Shown here in pieces: positions 34,045 to 42,611 of a DNA stretch of 64,000 nt. Each line of letters starts with the position of its first letter. The first letter of the stretch is position 1. A program made the translations under genes and the position numbers. The notes beneath the pieces are model-generated. The model saw nothing but the letters and a program-made list of their open reading frames with translations. It made no database searches and was not told the DNA's origin. Source of the stretch: Anaeromyxobacter sp. (GTDB lineage Bacteria > Myxococcota > Myxococcia > Myxococcales > Anaeromyxobacteraceae); NCBI GenBank assembly GCA_016718565.1, contig JADKCZ010000008.1, positions 186,001 to 250,000 of the forward strand. Direction: 5' to 3'.

Positions 34045-34887
34045 ATGATCATCGACGGCAAGGCAGTGGCGGCCCGGGTGCGGGCCGAGGTGGCGGCGAG
34101 GGTGGCGGACCTGAAGGCCAGGGGCGTGGCCACCGGGCTGACGGTGGTGCGCGTCGGCGAGGACCCGGCCTCGGCCGTCTACGTCCGCAACAAGATCAAG
34201 GCCTGCGCCGAGGCCGGCATCGTCTCCACCGAGCACCACCCGGACGCCTCCATCACCCAGGCCGAGCTGCTGGCGCTCATCGCCCGCCTCAACGCCGACC
34301 CGGCGGTGCACGGCATCCTGGTGCAGCTGCCGCTCCCGAAGCAGATCTCGGAGCAGGTGGTGCTGGAGGCCATCTCGCCGGAGAAGGACGCCGACGGCTT
34401 CCACCCCTTCAACGTCGGCTGCCTCTGGACCGGCAAGGCGGCGCCGCGGGCCTGCACCCCGTTCGGCGTCATGCGCCTGCTCGACGAGGCCGGGGTGGAG
34501 CTGAAGGGCAGACACGCCCTGGTGGTGGGCCGCTCCAACATCGTGGGCAAGCCGATGGCCGCCATGCTGCTGGAGCGCCACGCCACGGTCACCATCGCCC
34601 ACTCGCGCACCCCCGACCTGGCCGCCGAGGTGGCGCGCGCCGACGTGGTGGTGGCCGCGGTGGGCAAGGCCGAGATGATCAGGGGCGCCTGGATCAAGCC
34701 GGGCGCGGTGGTCATCGACGTGGGGATGAACCGCGGCGCCGACGGCAAGCTGGTGGGCGACGTGGAGTTCGCCGCCGCCTCGCAGCGCGCCAGCGCCATC
34801 ACCCCGGTGCCGGGCGGCGTGGGCCCCATGACCATCGCCATGCTGCTGGCCAACACGGTGGACCTGGCCGCGCGGACCGTGAGGTGA
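34045..34887 (+). CDS. folD: Methylenetetrahydrofolate dehydrogenase/cyclohydrolase
   Basis: FolD interconverts 5,10-methylene-THF and 10-formyl-THF. The 280-residue protein has the substrate motif VGEDPASAVYVRNKIKAC with catalytic Lys, VQLPLPKQ, SPEKDADGFHPFNVG, the NADP-binding VVGRSNIVGKPMAAML and the C-terminal TPVPGGVGPMTIAML. Length is normal. Its product feeds PurN. The ATG lacks a clear ribosome site and the -10 box is very close, so it may be translated from a leaderless RNA. The stop overlaps the phosphatase GTG by three bases. Confidence 0.97.
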   Translation: MIIDGKAVAARVRAEVAARVADLKARGVATGLTVVRVGEDPASAVYVRNKIKACAEAGIVSTEHHPDASITQAELLALIARLNADPAVHGILVQLPLPKQISEQVVLEAISPEKDADGFHPFNVGCLWTGKAAPRACTPFGVMRLLDEAGVELKGRHALVVGRSNIVGKPMAAMLLERHATVTIAHSRTPDLAAEVARADVVVAAVGKAEMIRGAWIKPGAVVIDVGMNRGADGKLVGDVEFAAASQRASAITPVPGGVGPMTIAMLLANTVDLAARTVR

Positions 34888-36002
34888 GCCGGCCCGGGCC
34901 GGCCACCCCCCTCACGCTGGCCGGCGCGCTGCTGGCGCTGGCCGGGTGCGCCGCCTGCGCCGACGCCGCCTTCACGGTGCGCCGCGGGGCCGCCCTGGCG
35001 CCGGCCGCGGCGCCGCCCGAGGCGACCGGCGCGCTGCGGGTGCTGCACCTGGCCGACTTCGGCGAGCAGACGGCCCAGCAGGCCGAGGTGGCGGCCGGCC
35101 TGGCGGCGGCCCACCGCCGCGCCCCCTTCGCCCTGGCCTTCCTGGCGGGCGACAACCTCTACCCCTGCGGGCCCGACGCGGCCCGGCCGGGCGCGGCGGC
35201 CTGCACCTTCGCCGCCGATCGGAGCACGCTGGCCACCCCGCCGCTCGGGACCGACCCGCAGTTCGAGCGGCTCCACGACCAGCCGCTGGCCGGCCTGGCC
35301 GCGGCGGGCCCGCCGCCGCGGGTTTACCTGGGCCTCGGCAACCACGACGTGGCCACCTGGCCCGGCTGCCAGGCGCCCGGGGTGGAGGCCGCCGAGGCGG
35401 CGCGCCGGCAGGCCTGCGCCGAGGTGGCCTACCGCTCGCCGCTCTGGTCCATGCCGGGCCGCCACTACGTGGTGGACGAGGGGCCCGCCCGCTTCATCGT
35501 GGTGGACTCCAGCCTGCTCTACGCCGACTACGCCGGCTTCACCCTCGACGACGAGCTGGCCTTCGCCGCCGAGGCGGCGCGCGGCTGCGACGCGCGCGCC
35601 TGCTTCGTGGTGGGCCACCACCCGCCCGCCACCGCCGGGGGCCACGTCAAGGACTTCACGCCGGCGCGGTCGGCGCGGGTGGCGCGCTTCCTCGCCGCCC
35701 TCGGCCCGGGCGTGCGCGGCTGGCTGGCCGGCCACGACCACGACCTGCAGCACGCCCGCACCGCCGGCGGCCTCGACGTCTTCGTCTCCGGCAACGGCGC
35801 CACCGCCCGCCCCACCGAGCGCTTCGAGCGGGTCAACGACGGCGGCCAGCTCCTGTTCGGGTCGGTCCGCCCGGGCCACGGGGTGCTGGCCGTCCGGCCG
35901 GACGGCTTCAGCTACCGGTTCGAGGCGCCGGGGGGCGCGGCGCTTTATTGCTGCGCCGCAACCGGCGCGGGCCGGTGCGAGCCGGTCACCTGCGCGCCCT
36001 GA
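34884..36002 (+). CDS. Lipoprotein metallophosphatase
   Basis: The 372-residue protein starts at the GTG overlapping the folD stop. A hydrophobic start ends in LALAGC, which looks like a lipobox, so it is probably a lipoprotein facing the periplasm. The metallophosphatase motifs are in order: LADFG near residue 58 (Asp, diverged DxH), AGDNLY near 85, GLGNHD, GHHPP and GHDHDLQ, with a Cys-rich C-terminus (YCCAATGAGRC). It resembles tartrate-resistant acid phosphatase-like enzymes. The substrate is unknown. Coupling to folD looks incidental. Confidence 0.88.
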   Translation: MSRPGPATPLTLAGALLALAGCAACADAAFTVRRGAALAPAAAPPEATGALRVLHLADFGEQTAQQAEVAAGLAAAHRRAPFALAFLAGDNLYPCGPDAARPGAAACTFAADRSTLATPPLGTDPQFERLHDQPLAGLAAAGPPPRVYLGLGNHDVATWPGCQAPGVEAAEAARRQACAEVAYRSPLWSMPGRHYVVDEGPARFIVVDSSLLYADYAGFTLDDELAFAAEAARGCDARACFVVGHHPPATAGGHVKDFTPARSARVARFLAALGPGVRGWLAGHDHDLQHARTAGGLDVFVSGNGATARPTERFERVNDGGQLLFGSVRPGHGVLAVRPDGFSYRFEAPGGAALYCCAATGAGRCEPVTCAP

Positions 36003-36069
36003 GCGCAGCCCCGCCCGGGCCGGCTGGCCCACCCGCGTCCAGGGACCGCCGGGTGGCCTCCCGACGCGC

Positions 36070-36097
36070 TTGATTCCAGGGTCACCCCCGCTAGAAT
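36070..36097 (+). promoter_or_regulatory. Candidate gcv operon promoter
   Basis: TTGATT at 36070-36075 and TAGAAT at 36092-36097 are 16 bases apart, in a GC-rich setting, with a leader of about 41 bases to the gcvT ATG. The leader is too short for a glycine riboswitch. Confidence 0.55.
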
Positions 36098-36144
36098 CCG
36101 CCCGCCTCCCTCGCCCTCCCCGCCGTGCCCCGAGCGTCCCCCCC

Positions 36145-37233
36145 ATGGCTCTCCGCACCCCCCTCTACGACGCCCACGTCCGCGCCGGCGCCCGCCTGGT
36201 GGAGTTCGCCGGGTGGGAGATGCCGGTGCAGTACGCCGGCCTGCTGGCCGAGCACGCCGCGGTGCGCACCCAGGTGGGCCTCTTCGACGTGTCCCACATG
36301 GGCGAGGTGGTCTTCCGCGGCCCCAGGGCCCTGGCCGCGCTGCAGGCGGTCTTCACCAACGACCTCTCCACCGTGGCCGACGGGCAGGCCCAGTACGGCT
36401 GCCTCTGCCGCGAGTCGGGCGGCATCGTCGACGACGTGGTGGTCTACCGGCGCGGCGCCGAGGACCTGCTGGTGTGCGTCAACGCCGGCAACCGCCAGAA
36501 GGACTTCGAGTGGCTGTCCGACCACGCCGCCGGCGCCGACGTCCGGAACGAGTCGGACGAGTGGGCCCAGCTGGCGCTGCAGGGGCCGCTGGCCGCAGCG
36601 CTGCTGCAGCGGCTCTGCGACGTGAACCTGGCGCAGGTGAAGACCTACCGCTTCGCCCCCGGCACGGTGGCCGGCCGCGCCTGCCTGGTGGCCCGCACCG
36701 GCTACACCGGCGAGGACGGGTTCGAGCTCTTCTGCCGACCGGACGACGCCACCCCGCTGTGGGACGCCCTGCTGGAGGCCGGGAGGCCCGAGCAGCTCCA
36801 GCCCTGCGGCCTGGGGTGCCGCGACTCCCTGCGCCTGGAGATGGCCTACCGGCTCTACGGGTCGGACATGGACGACGAGACCACGCCGCTCGAGGCCGGC
36901 CTGGCCTGGGTGGTCAAGCTCGACAAGGGCGAGTTCGTGGGGCGCCAGGCCCTGCGGCGCCAGCGGGAGGCCGGGCTGTCGCGCAAGCTGGTGGGCTTCC
37001 AGCTGTCGCAGCCCGGCATCGCCCGCCACGGCTACCCGGTGGTGCAGGACGGCCGGGCCATCGGCACCGTCACCAGCGGCACCAGGAGCCCGAGCCTGGG
37101 CACCTCCATCGGCCTGGCCTACCTGCCCCCGGCGCTGGCCGCCGAGGGCTCCACCTTCGCCGTCGACGTCCGTGGCCGCCCGGTGGCCGCCACGGTGGTC
37201 AAGACGCCGTTCTACACGCGCAGCAGCCGCTGA
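36145..37233 (+). CDS. gcvT: Glycine cleavage system T protein (aminomethyltransferase)
   Basis: GcvT takes the aminomethyl group from lipoyl GcvH and passes it to THF. The 362-residue protein starts MALRTPLYDAHVRAGARLVEFAGWEMPVQY and shows FDVSHMGEVVF, the folate-binding Asp region (FTNDLST), GYTGEDGFELFC, and EAGLAWVVKLDKGEFVGRQAL. Length is normal (about 360). No strong ribosome site precedes the ATG. It is the first gene of the gcvT-H-PA-PB operon, with a 20-base gap to gcvH. Confidence 0.97.
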   Translation: MALRTPLYDAHVRAGARLVEFAGWEMPVQYAGLLAEHAAVRTQVGLFDVSHMGEVVFRGPRALAALQAVFTNDLSTVADGQAQYGCLCRESGGIVDDVVVYRRGAEDLLVCVNAGNRQKDFEWLSDHAAGADVRNESDEWAQLALQGPLAAALLQRLCDVNLAQVKTYRFAPGTVAGRACLVARTGYTGEDGFELFCRPDDATPLWDALLEAGRPEQLQPCGLGCRDSLRLEMAYRLYGSDMDDETTPLEAGLAWVVKLDKGEFVGRQALRRQREAGLSRKLVGFQLSQPGIARHGYPVVQDGRAIGTVTSGTRSPSLGTSIGLAYLPPALAAEGSTFAVDVRGRPVAATVVKTPFYTRSSR

Positions 37234-37253
37234 TCTCCCTGGAGGGCGACCCC

Positions 37254-37640
37254 ATGAACTTCCCCGAGGACCTGAAGTACACCCGCGAGCACGAGTGGGC
37301 CCGGCTGTCGGCGGCCAAGGTGGTGGTCGGCGTCACCGACTTCGCCCAGGACCAGCTCGGCGACGTGGTCTACGTGGAGCTGCCGGCGGTGGGCGACGAG
37401 GTGAAGCGCGGCGAGTCCTTCGGGGTGGTCGAGTCCACCAAGGCGGTCTCCGAGCTCTTCGCCCCGGTCAGCGGCAAGGTGGTCGAGGTGAACGACCCGC
37501 TGGTGGAGGCCCCCGAGACCGTCAACGAGGATCCGTACGAGGAGGGCTGGATGATCGCCATCGAGCCCTCCGACCCGAAGGAGCTCGCCGAGCTCCTCGA
37601 CGTGAAGGCCTACGCGGCCTTCGTGGCCGAGCAGGAGTAG
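37254..37640 (+). CDS. gcvH: Glycine cleavage system H protein
   Basis: GcvH is the lipoyl carrier of the system. The 128-residue protein starts MNFPEDLKYTREHEWARL and has the lipoylation motif VVESTKAVSELFAPVSG with the acceptor Lys near residue 64, then NEDPYEEGWM. Length and order match the family fully. A good ribosome site (GGAGG) precedes the ATG, and gcvPA follows after 46 bases. No lipoate ligase is nearby. Confidence 0.98.
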   Translation: MNFPEDLKYTREHEWARLSAAKVVVGVTDFAQDQLGDVVYVELPAVGDEVKRGESFGVVESTKAVSELFAPVSGKVVEVNDPLVEAPETVNEDPYEEGWMIAIEPSDPKELAELLDVKAYAAFVAEQE

Positions 37641-37686
37641 GCCCGCCGCTCCCCGCTGCCGGCGCGCCTGCGCCGCGGAGGCACCG

Positions 37687-39021
37687 TTGCGCTACCACCC
37701 GCACACCCCCGAGGACGTCCGCGCCATGCTGGACGTCATCGGGGCCGGCTCCGTCCCCGAGCTGTTCCGCTCCATCCCGGCGCCGCTGCGCCTGGGGCGG
37801 CCGCTCGACGTCCCGCCGGCGCTCGACGAGATCGCCCTCTTCGCCGAGCTCGGCCGGCTGGCCGGCCGCAACCAGGTGGCCCACCCGCCCTTCGCCGGGG
37901 CCGGCAGCTACCCGCACCACGTGCCGCCGGTGGTGGACCAGCTGCTGCTGCGCGGGGAGTTCTTCACCGCCTACACGCCCTACCAGCCGGAGATCGCGCA
38001 GGGGACCCTCACCGCGCTCTTCGAGTGGCAGACCTTCGTCAGCCTGCTGACCGGCCTCGACGTCTCCAACGCCTCCATGTACGACGGCGCCACCGCCACC
38101 GCCGAGGCGGCGCTGATGGCCACCCGGGTGACCGGGCGCAAGAAGATCGTGGTCTCGGCCGCGGTCCACCCCGAGTACCGCAAGGTGCTGGCCACCTACC
38201 TGCGCTCCACCCACGACGAGGTGGTCACCGTCCCGTTCGGCGCCGACGGGCGCACCGACCTGGCCGCCCTGGCCGCCGCCGTGAAGGGCGCCGCCGCCGT
38301 GATCGTCGGCTGGCCCTCCTTCCTGGGGGTGGTGGACGTGCTGCCCGAGGCGGCCGCCCTGGCCAAGGCGGCCGGCGCGCTCACCATCGCCGTCACCGCC
38401 GAGGCGGTGGCGCTGGGCCTGCTGGAGTCCCCCGGCGCCCTGGGGGCCGACGTGGCGGTGGGCACCTTCCAGAGCTTCGGCAACCCGGTCAGCTTCGGCG
38501 GCCCGGCCCCCGGCTTCTTCGCCCTGAAGGAGCAGTACCTGCGCCAGATGCCCGGCCGGATCTGCGGCGCCACGCTCGACAAGCACGGGCGGCGCGGCTT
38601 CGTGCTGACGCTCTCCACCCGCGAGCAGCACATCCGCCGCGAGAAGGCCACGTCCAACATCTGCACCAACGCCGGGCTGTGCGCCCTGGCCGCCACCATC
38701 CACCTGACCCTGCTGGGCAAGCAGGGGCTGGCGGCGCTGGCGCGGCTCAACCACGGCCGGCTCCGCCTGCTGCGCGAGGCCCTGGGCGCGCGTGGCGTCC
38801 ACCCGGTCTTCGCCGGCCCGGTCTTCAACGAGCAGGCCTTCGAGGTGGGCGACGCCGAGGCCGTGGTGGCCAGGCTCGCCAGGAAGGGGATCGTGGCCGG
38901 CGCCCCGCTGTCGCGCTGGTACCCCGACCACCCGCGCGCCAGGGGCGCGCTCCTCTGCGTGGCCACCGAGCTCCACACCCCGGAGCTCATCGACCTCTTC
39001 GCCAAGGCGGTGCAGCCGTGA
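37687..39021 (+). CDS. gcvPA: Glycine dehydrogenase (decarboxylating) subunit 1
   Basis: GcvPA is half of the split P protein, which decarboxylates glycine on PLP. The 444-residue protein starts at the TTG with GGAGG upstream (MRYHPHTPEDVRAMLDVIGAGSVPELF) and shows GRNQVAHPPFAGAGSYPHHVP, YTPYQPEIAQGTLTALFEWQT and NASMYDGATATAEAAL. It has no PLP lysine, which is on the other subunit. The stop overlaps gcvPB by four bases (GTGA), fitting equimolar synthesis. Split P proteins are common in Gram-positive bacteria and many deltaproteobacterial lineages. Confidence 0.97.
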   Translation: MRYHPHTPEDVRAMLDVIGAGSVPELFRSIPAPLRLGRPLDVPPALDEIALFAELGRLAGRNQVAHPPFAGAGSYPHHVPPVVDQLLLRGEFFTAYTPYQPEIAQGTLTALFEWQTFVSLLTGLDVSNASMYDGATATAEAALMATRVTGRKKIVVSAAVHPEYRKVLATYLRSTHDEVVTVPFGADGRTDLAALAAAVKGAAAVIVGWPSFLGVVDVLPEAAALAKAAGALTIAVTAEAVALGLLESPGALGADVAVGTFQSFGNPVSFGGPAPGFFALKEQYLRQMPGRICGATLDKHGRRGFVLTLSTREQHIRREKATSNICTNAGLCALAATIHLTLLGKQGLAALARLNHGRLRLLREALGARGVHPVFAGPVFNEQAFEVGDAEAVVARLARKGIVAGAPLSRWYPDHPRARGALLCVATELHTPELIDLFAKAVQP

Positions 39022-40583
39022 GCAACCCCACCGGCTGGAAGCCGAGCATGGAGCCGGGCGCTGGCCAGGCCCGGACGCCGCTGGCCCCCGGGCTGGGCGG
39101 CGCGGTGCAGGGCATCGCCTTCGAGGAGCCGCTGGTCTTCGAGCACGGCTCCAGGGGGCGCTGCGGCGTGGCGCTCCCCGCCGCGCCCGGGCCCGAGGTG
39201 GCCTCCGACCTGCCGCCCGGGCTGGTGCGCGGCCCGGTGGAGGGCCTGCCCGAGCTCTCCGAGCTGGAGACGGTGCGCCACTTCACGCGCCTGTCGGCCT
39301 GGAACCACGGCATCGACACCGGCTTCTACCCGCTCGGCTCCTGCACCATGAAGTACAACCCGAAGTCGAGCGAGGCGCTGGCCCGCCTGCCGGGCTTCGC
39401 CAACGTCCACCCGCTGGCCCCGGCCGAGCTGGTCCAGGGCGCGCTCGAGCTGATGTACCAGCTGGAGCGGGCCCTCTCCGAGATCGCCGGCATGGACGCC
39501 ACCACCCTCTCCCCGGCGGCCGGCGCCCAGGGCGAGCTGTGCGGCCTGATGGTGATCCGCGCCTGGCACGAGGCCCACGGCAACCCGCGCAAGAAGGTGC
39601 TCATCCCGGACACCGCCCACGGCACCAACCCGGCCTCGGCGGCGCTCAACGGCTACACCTGCGTGCAGCTGGCCAGCGGCCCGGACGGCCGGCTCCACCC
39701 CGAGGCGGTGGCGGCCGCCATGGACCAGGACGTGGCCGCCATCATGATCACCAACCCCAACACCCTGGGGATCTTCGAGAGCCACATCGCCGAGATCGCC
39801 GCCATCGTGCACGCCAAGGGGGGGCTGGTGTACGGCGACGGCGCCAACATGAACGCCCTGCTGGGCGTGGCCCGGCCCGGCGACATGGGCTTCGACGTCA
39901 TCCAGTACAACCTGCACAAGACCTTCGCCACGCCGCACGGCGGCGGCGGCCCGGGCTCCGGCCCGGTGGCGGTGAAGGCCACCCTGGCGCCCTTCCTGCC
40001 GCTGCCGGTGGTGGTCAAGGAGGGCGAGGGCTACCGGCTGGTGACCGAGGTGGCCGAGCGGCCCGGCACGGTGGGCAAGCTGCGCGAGTTCTGGGGCAAC
40101 TTCGGCATGTTCGTGCGCGCCTGGGCCATCATCCGCGAGTACGGCCCGGAGGGGCTCAAGGCCACCGGCGAGCTGGCGGTGCTCAACGCCAACTACGCCC
40201 GGGCCAGGCTCAAGGGCACCTACAACCTGCCGTACGAGACCGACTCGCTGCACGAGGTGGTCTTCGACGACAAGGCGCAGAAGGCCACCGGCGTGACCAC
40301 CATGGACGTGGCCAAGCGGCTCATCGACCACGGCTTCCACCCGCCCACCATCTACTTCCCGCTGGTGGTCCACGGGGCGCTCATGATCGAGCCCACCGAG
40401 ACCGAGTCGAAGGAGGCCATCGACGCCTTCGTGGACGCCATGCTGGCCATCGCCGCCGAGGCGGTCGCCGATCCGGAGGCCGTCAAGGCGGCGCCGCTGA
40501 AGCCGGTGCGGGCGCGGCTCGACGAGACCCGGGCGGCGCGCAGGCCGGTGCTGCGCTGGACGCCGGGGATGAAGGTGGAGTGA
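39018..40583 (+). CDS. gcvPB: Glycine dehydrogenase (decarboxylating) subunit 2
   Basis: GcvPB carries the PLP. The 521-residue protein starts at the overlapping GTG. The Schiff-base Lys lies in NLHKTFATPHGGGGPGSGP, and FYPLGSCTMKYNPK, TLSPAAGAQGELCGLM, DTAHGTNPASAAL and GANMNALLG are typical. The N-terminus has about 30 extra residues compared with the shortest family members. It closes the operon. GcvL (lipoamide dehydrogenase) is not here and is probably shared with other complexes. Confidence 0.98.
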   Translation: MSNPTGWKPSMEPGAGQARTPLAPGLGGAVQGIAFEEPLVFEHGSRGRCGVALPAAPGPEVASDLPPGLVRGPVEGLPELSELETVRHFTRLSAWNHGIDTGFYPLGSCTMKYNPKSSEALARLPGFANVHPLAPAELVQGALELMYQLERALSEIAGMDATTLSPAAGAQGELCGLMVIRAWHEAHGNPRKKVLIPDTAHGTNPASAALNGYTCVQLASGPDGRLHPEAVAAAMDQDVAAIMITNPNTLGIFESHIAEIAAIVHAKGGLVYGDGANMNALLGVARPGDMGFDVIQYNLHKTFATPHGGGGPGSGPVAVKATLAPFLPLPVVVKEGEGYRLVTEVAERPGTVGKLREFWGNFGMFVRAWAIIREYGPEGLKATGELAVLNANYARARLKGTYNLPYETDSLHEVVFDDKAQKATGVTTMDVAKRLIDHGFHPPTIYFPLVVHGALMIEPTETESKEAIDAFVDAMLAIAAEAVADPEAVKAAPLKPVRARLDETRAARRPVLRWTPGMKVE

Positions 40584-40677
40584 CCGGCGGGGCCGGGACG
40601 CACGCCGCGTGCTGGGCCCCATGGTAGGATACCCCTCCGCCTGGGCGCGCCCCGCGCCCGGCCCCGGGGGTCCCCGC

Positions 40678-41346
40678 ATGTCTCGTGCCCGCTCGTTGCT
40701 CGCTGCCCTGGCCGTCCTCGGCGCCTCCGCGCTGACCGGCTGCAACCCCTACCTGGTGAACCTGCGCCACGACGAGCTGCGGCCGAACGCCGGCTTCACC
40801 TTCGTGGACGCCCGGCCGGGAGGCCAGAAGTCATCCGGCAACGAGTCGCTCCTCATCACGAGCTGCGACTACGGCATCTACCGGCTCGGCGACGACAAGT
40901 TCACGCCCGACCGCGTGGCGGTGCTGCGCAGCGACCTCGATCGGGCGCTCGGCGCCGAGCTGGCCGGCCGCAAGGTGACGCTGAAGAACTACACGGTGCA
41001 CTTCAACCTGTCCGGGCGGCTGCGCGGGCAGGTGGCGGCCACCCACAGCGGGGCCATCCCCGCCCTCATGAACGACCAGTCGGTGCACGGCTGCGCGGCG
41101 GACGACCTGACCGGCGGCTACACCGGGAACGAGCAGACCACCGCCGGGCCCCCGCTCATCGTGGTCATCGACCTGGAGGTGGACGGCAAGGCGGTCCACG
41201 CCCGCTGGTTCGAGAACTCGCCGGGCGCCGACGTCGTCAAGACGGGCAGCCCCGAGTGGCACGAGTGGGTGAGCCAGGCCCTGCGGAGCGCCACCGCCCG
41301 CGCCGTGGGCAACGTCCGGACGGCCATCGGTCCCGGCGGAGCCTGA
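40678..41346 (+). CDS. Lipoprotein of unknown function
   Basis: The 222-residue protein begins with a lipoprotein signal (MSRARSLLAALAVLGASALTGC, lipobox LTGC) and is probably anchored in the outer membrane. It then has a mixed beta region with FTFVDARPGGQKSSGNESLLITSCDYGIYRLGDD and KVTLKNYTVHFNLSGRL. Cys residues in the mature part may form disulfides. I chose the ATG at 40678 because the signal begins there; an in-frame start 23 codons earlier adds a non-signal stretch. A TAGGAT box lies about 50 bases upstream. No family was recognised. Confidence 0.85.
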   Translation: MSRARSLLAALAVLGASALTGCNPYLVNLRHDELRPNAGFTFVDARPGGQKSSGNESLLITSCDYGIYRLGDDKFTPDRVAVLRSDLDRALGAELAGRKVTLKNYTVHFNLSGRLRGQVAATHSGAIPALMNDQSVHGCAADDLTGGYTGNEQTTAGPPLIVVIDLEVDGKAVHARWFENSPGADVVKTGSPEWHEWVSQALRSATARAVGNVRTAIGPGGA

Positions 41347-41388
41347 GCGACCCGCCTTCGGGGTCGAGGACGCTGTCGAGGACGCTGT

Positions 41389-41530
41389 CGAGGTCGGGGG
41401 CGAGGTCGCGGTCGAGGTCGCGGTCGAGGTCGCCGTCGCGGTCGCGGTCGAGGTCGCGGTCGCGGTCGCGGTCGCGGTCGCGGTCGCGGTCGTCGCGGTC
41501 GCGGTCGCGGTCGCGGTCGCGGTCGCGGTC
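41389..41530. repeat. Hexamer tract, GGTCGS units, second locus
   Basis: About 23 copies of the same degenerate hexamer (mostly GGTCGC) follow the lipoprotein stop by 40 bases. One three-base slip (GTCGTCGC near 41485-41500) disturbs the phase. The tract leads straight into the REP-like palindrome, as at 10,021-10,360. Confidence 0.9.
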
Positions 41531-41540
41531 GGGCTCTCCG

Positions 41541-41588
41541 CTCACCCTCTCCCCCAGCTGGCTGGGGGAGAGGGCCGGGGTGAGGGGG
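41541..41588 (+). repeat. REP-like palindrome, copy 2
   Basis: The 48-base element is identical to copy 1 at 10,313 except for the two loop bases and has the same orientation to its hexamer tract. It is intergenic, 80 bases before the pirin ATG. The rest of the 41,347-41,669 gap holds nothing else I can name. Confidence 0.88.
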
Positions 41589-41669
41589 CACGGCGGCCTG
41601 GAGTGTGGTCGCGGGGGCGACCCGTGGCCCGCCGCCCCGGCGCCGGTTAAGACCCGCGCCGGAGGCCAC

Positions 41670-42554
41670 ATGCCGGAACGGATCCAGCAGGACGTCATCA
41701 CCCCGGTGCTGACCAGCGACGGCGCCGGGGTGCGGCTCAAGCGCTCCATCGCCACCGAGCGGCTCGACCACCTCGACCCGTTCTTCCTCTTCGACCACTT
41801 CGGCTCGGAGGACGCCGCCGACTACCTGGCGGGCTTCCCGATGCACCCCCACCGGGGCATCGAGACCATCACCTACATGCTGGACGGCAGCGTCTCGCAC
41901 CGCGACAGCCTGGGGAACTCCGGGGTCATCGGCGCCGGCGACGTGCAGTGGATGACCGCCGGCAGCGGCATCCTGCACGAGGAGATGCCCAGGGCCGGGC
42001 CGCGCCGGCTGGACGGGTTCCAGGTCTGGGTGAACCTGCCGCGGGCGCTCAAGATGACCGCGCCGCGCTACCAGGACGTGCCGGCCGCCTCCATCCCCGA
42101 GGTGGCGCGCCCCGACGGCGCCCGGGTGCGGGTGGTGGCGGGCGCGGTGGAGGGCGTGACCGGGGCGGTCCGCGAGATCTTCGCCGGCCCCACCTACCTC
42201 GACGTGCGCCTGCCGGCCGGCGGCGCCTTCGAGCAGCCGGTGGCGCTCGGCCACACCGCGGTGCTCTACGTCTTCGAGGGCGAGGTGGCGGTGGGCGGGG
42301 CGGTGGCGGCGCGGGGCGGCGGCGTCCGCGGCCCCCGGCTGATCATCCTCGGCGACGGCGACGTGGTCCGCGCCCACGCCGTCGGCGGCCCGGCGCGCTT
42401 CCTGCTGCTCTCCGCGCAGCCGCTGGGGGAGCCGGCCGTCCGCTACGGCCCCTTCGTCATGAACACCGCCGAGGAGATCCAGCAGGCCCTGGCCGAGCTG
42501 CGCCAGGGGACCTTCGTCAAGGTGGGCGCGGCCGGCGCCGGGGGCGCGAGGTAG
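41670..42554 (+). CDS. Pirin family protein
   Basis: The 294-residue protein is a bicupin of the pirin family. The N-terminal cupin has the metal-site pattern HPHRGIETITYMLDGSVSHRDSLG and QWMTAGSGILHEE, with the His and Glu residues that bind iron. The second cupin is plain. Pirins act as quercetinases or as redox-sensing cofactors of regulators; which one is not visible. The ATG at 41670 follows GGAGG. It has no close partner: the hexamer repeat is upstream and the CcsA-like gene starts 57 bases downstream. Confidence 0.93.
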   Translation: MPERIQQDVITPVLTSDGAGVRLKRSIATERLDHLDPFFLFDHFGSEDAADYLAGFPMHPHRGIETITYMLDGSVSHRDSLGNSGVIGAGDVQWMTAGSGILHEEMPRAGPRRLDGFQVWVNLPRALKMTAPRYQDVPAASIPEVARPDGARVRVVAGAVEGVTGAVREIFAGPTYLDVRLPAGGAFEQPVALGHTAVLYVFEGEVAVGGAVAARGGGVRGPRLIILGDGDVVRAHAVGGPARFLLLSAQPLGEPAVRYGPFVMNTAEEIQQALAELRQGTFVKVGAAGAGGAR

Positions 42555-42611
42555 GCCGGGGCCGCCCGGCGCTCCCCTCCCGCCCGCCCCTCGGCTATCC
42601 TGCGCGGCCGC

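Noticed and set aside
36003..36144. Glycine riboswitch upstream of gcvT
   Set aside because: A promoter lies at 36,070-36,097, which leaves only about 41 bases of leader, and no tandem aptamer pattern is visible.
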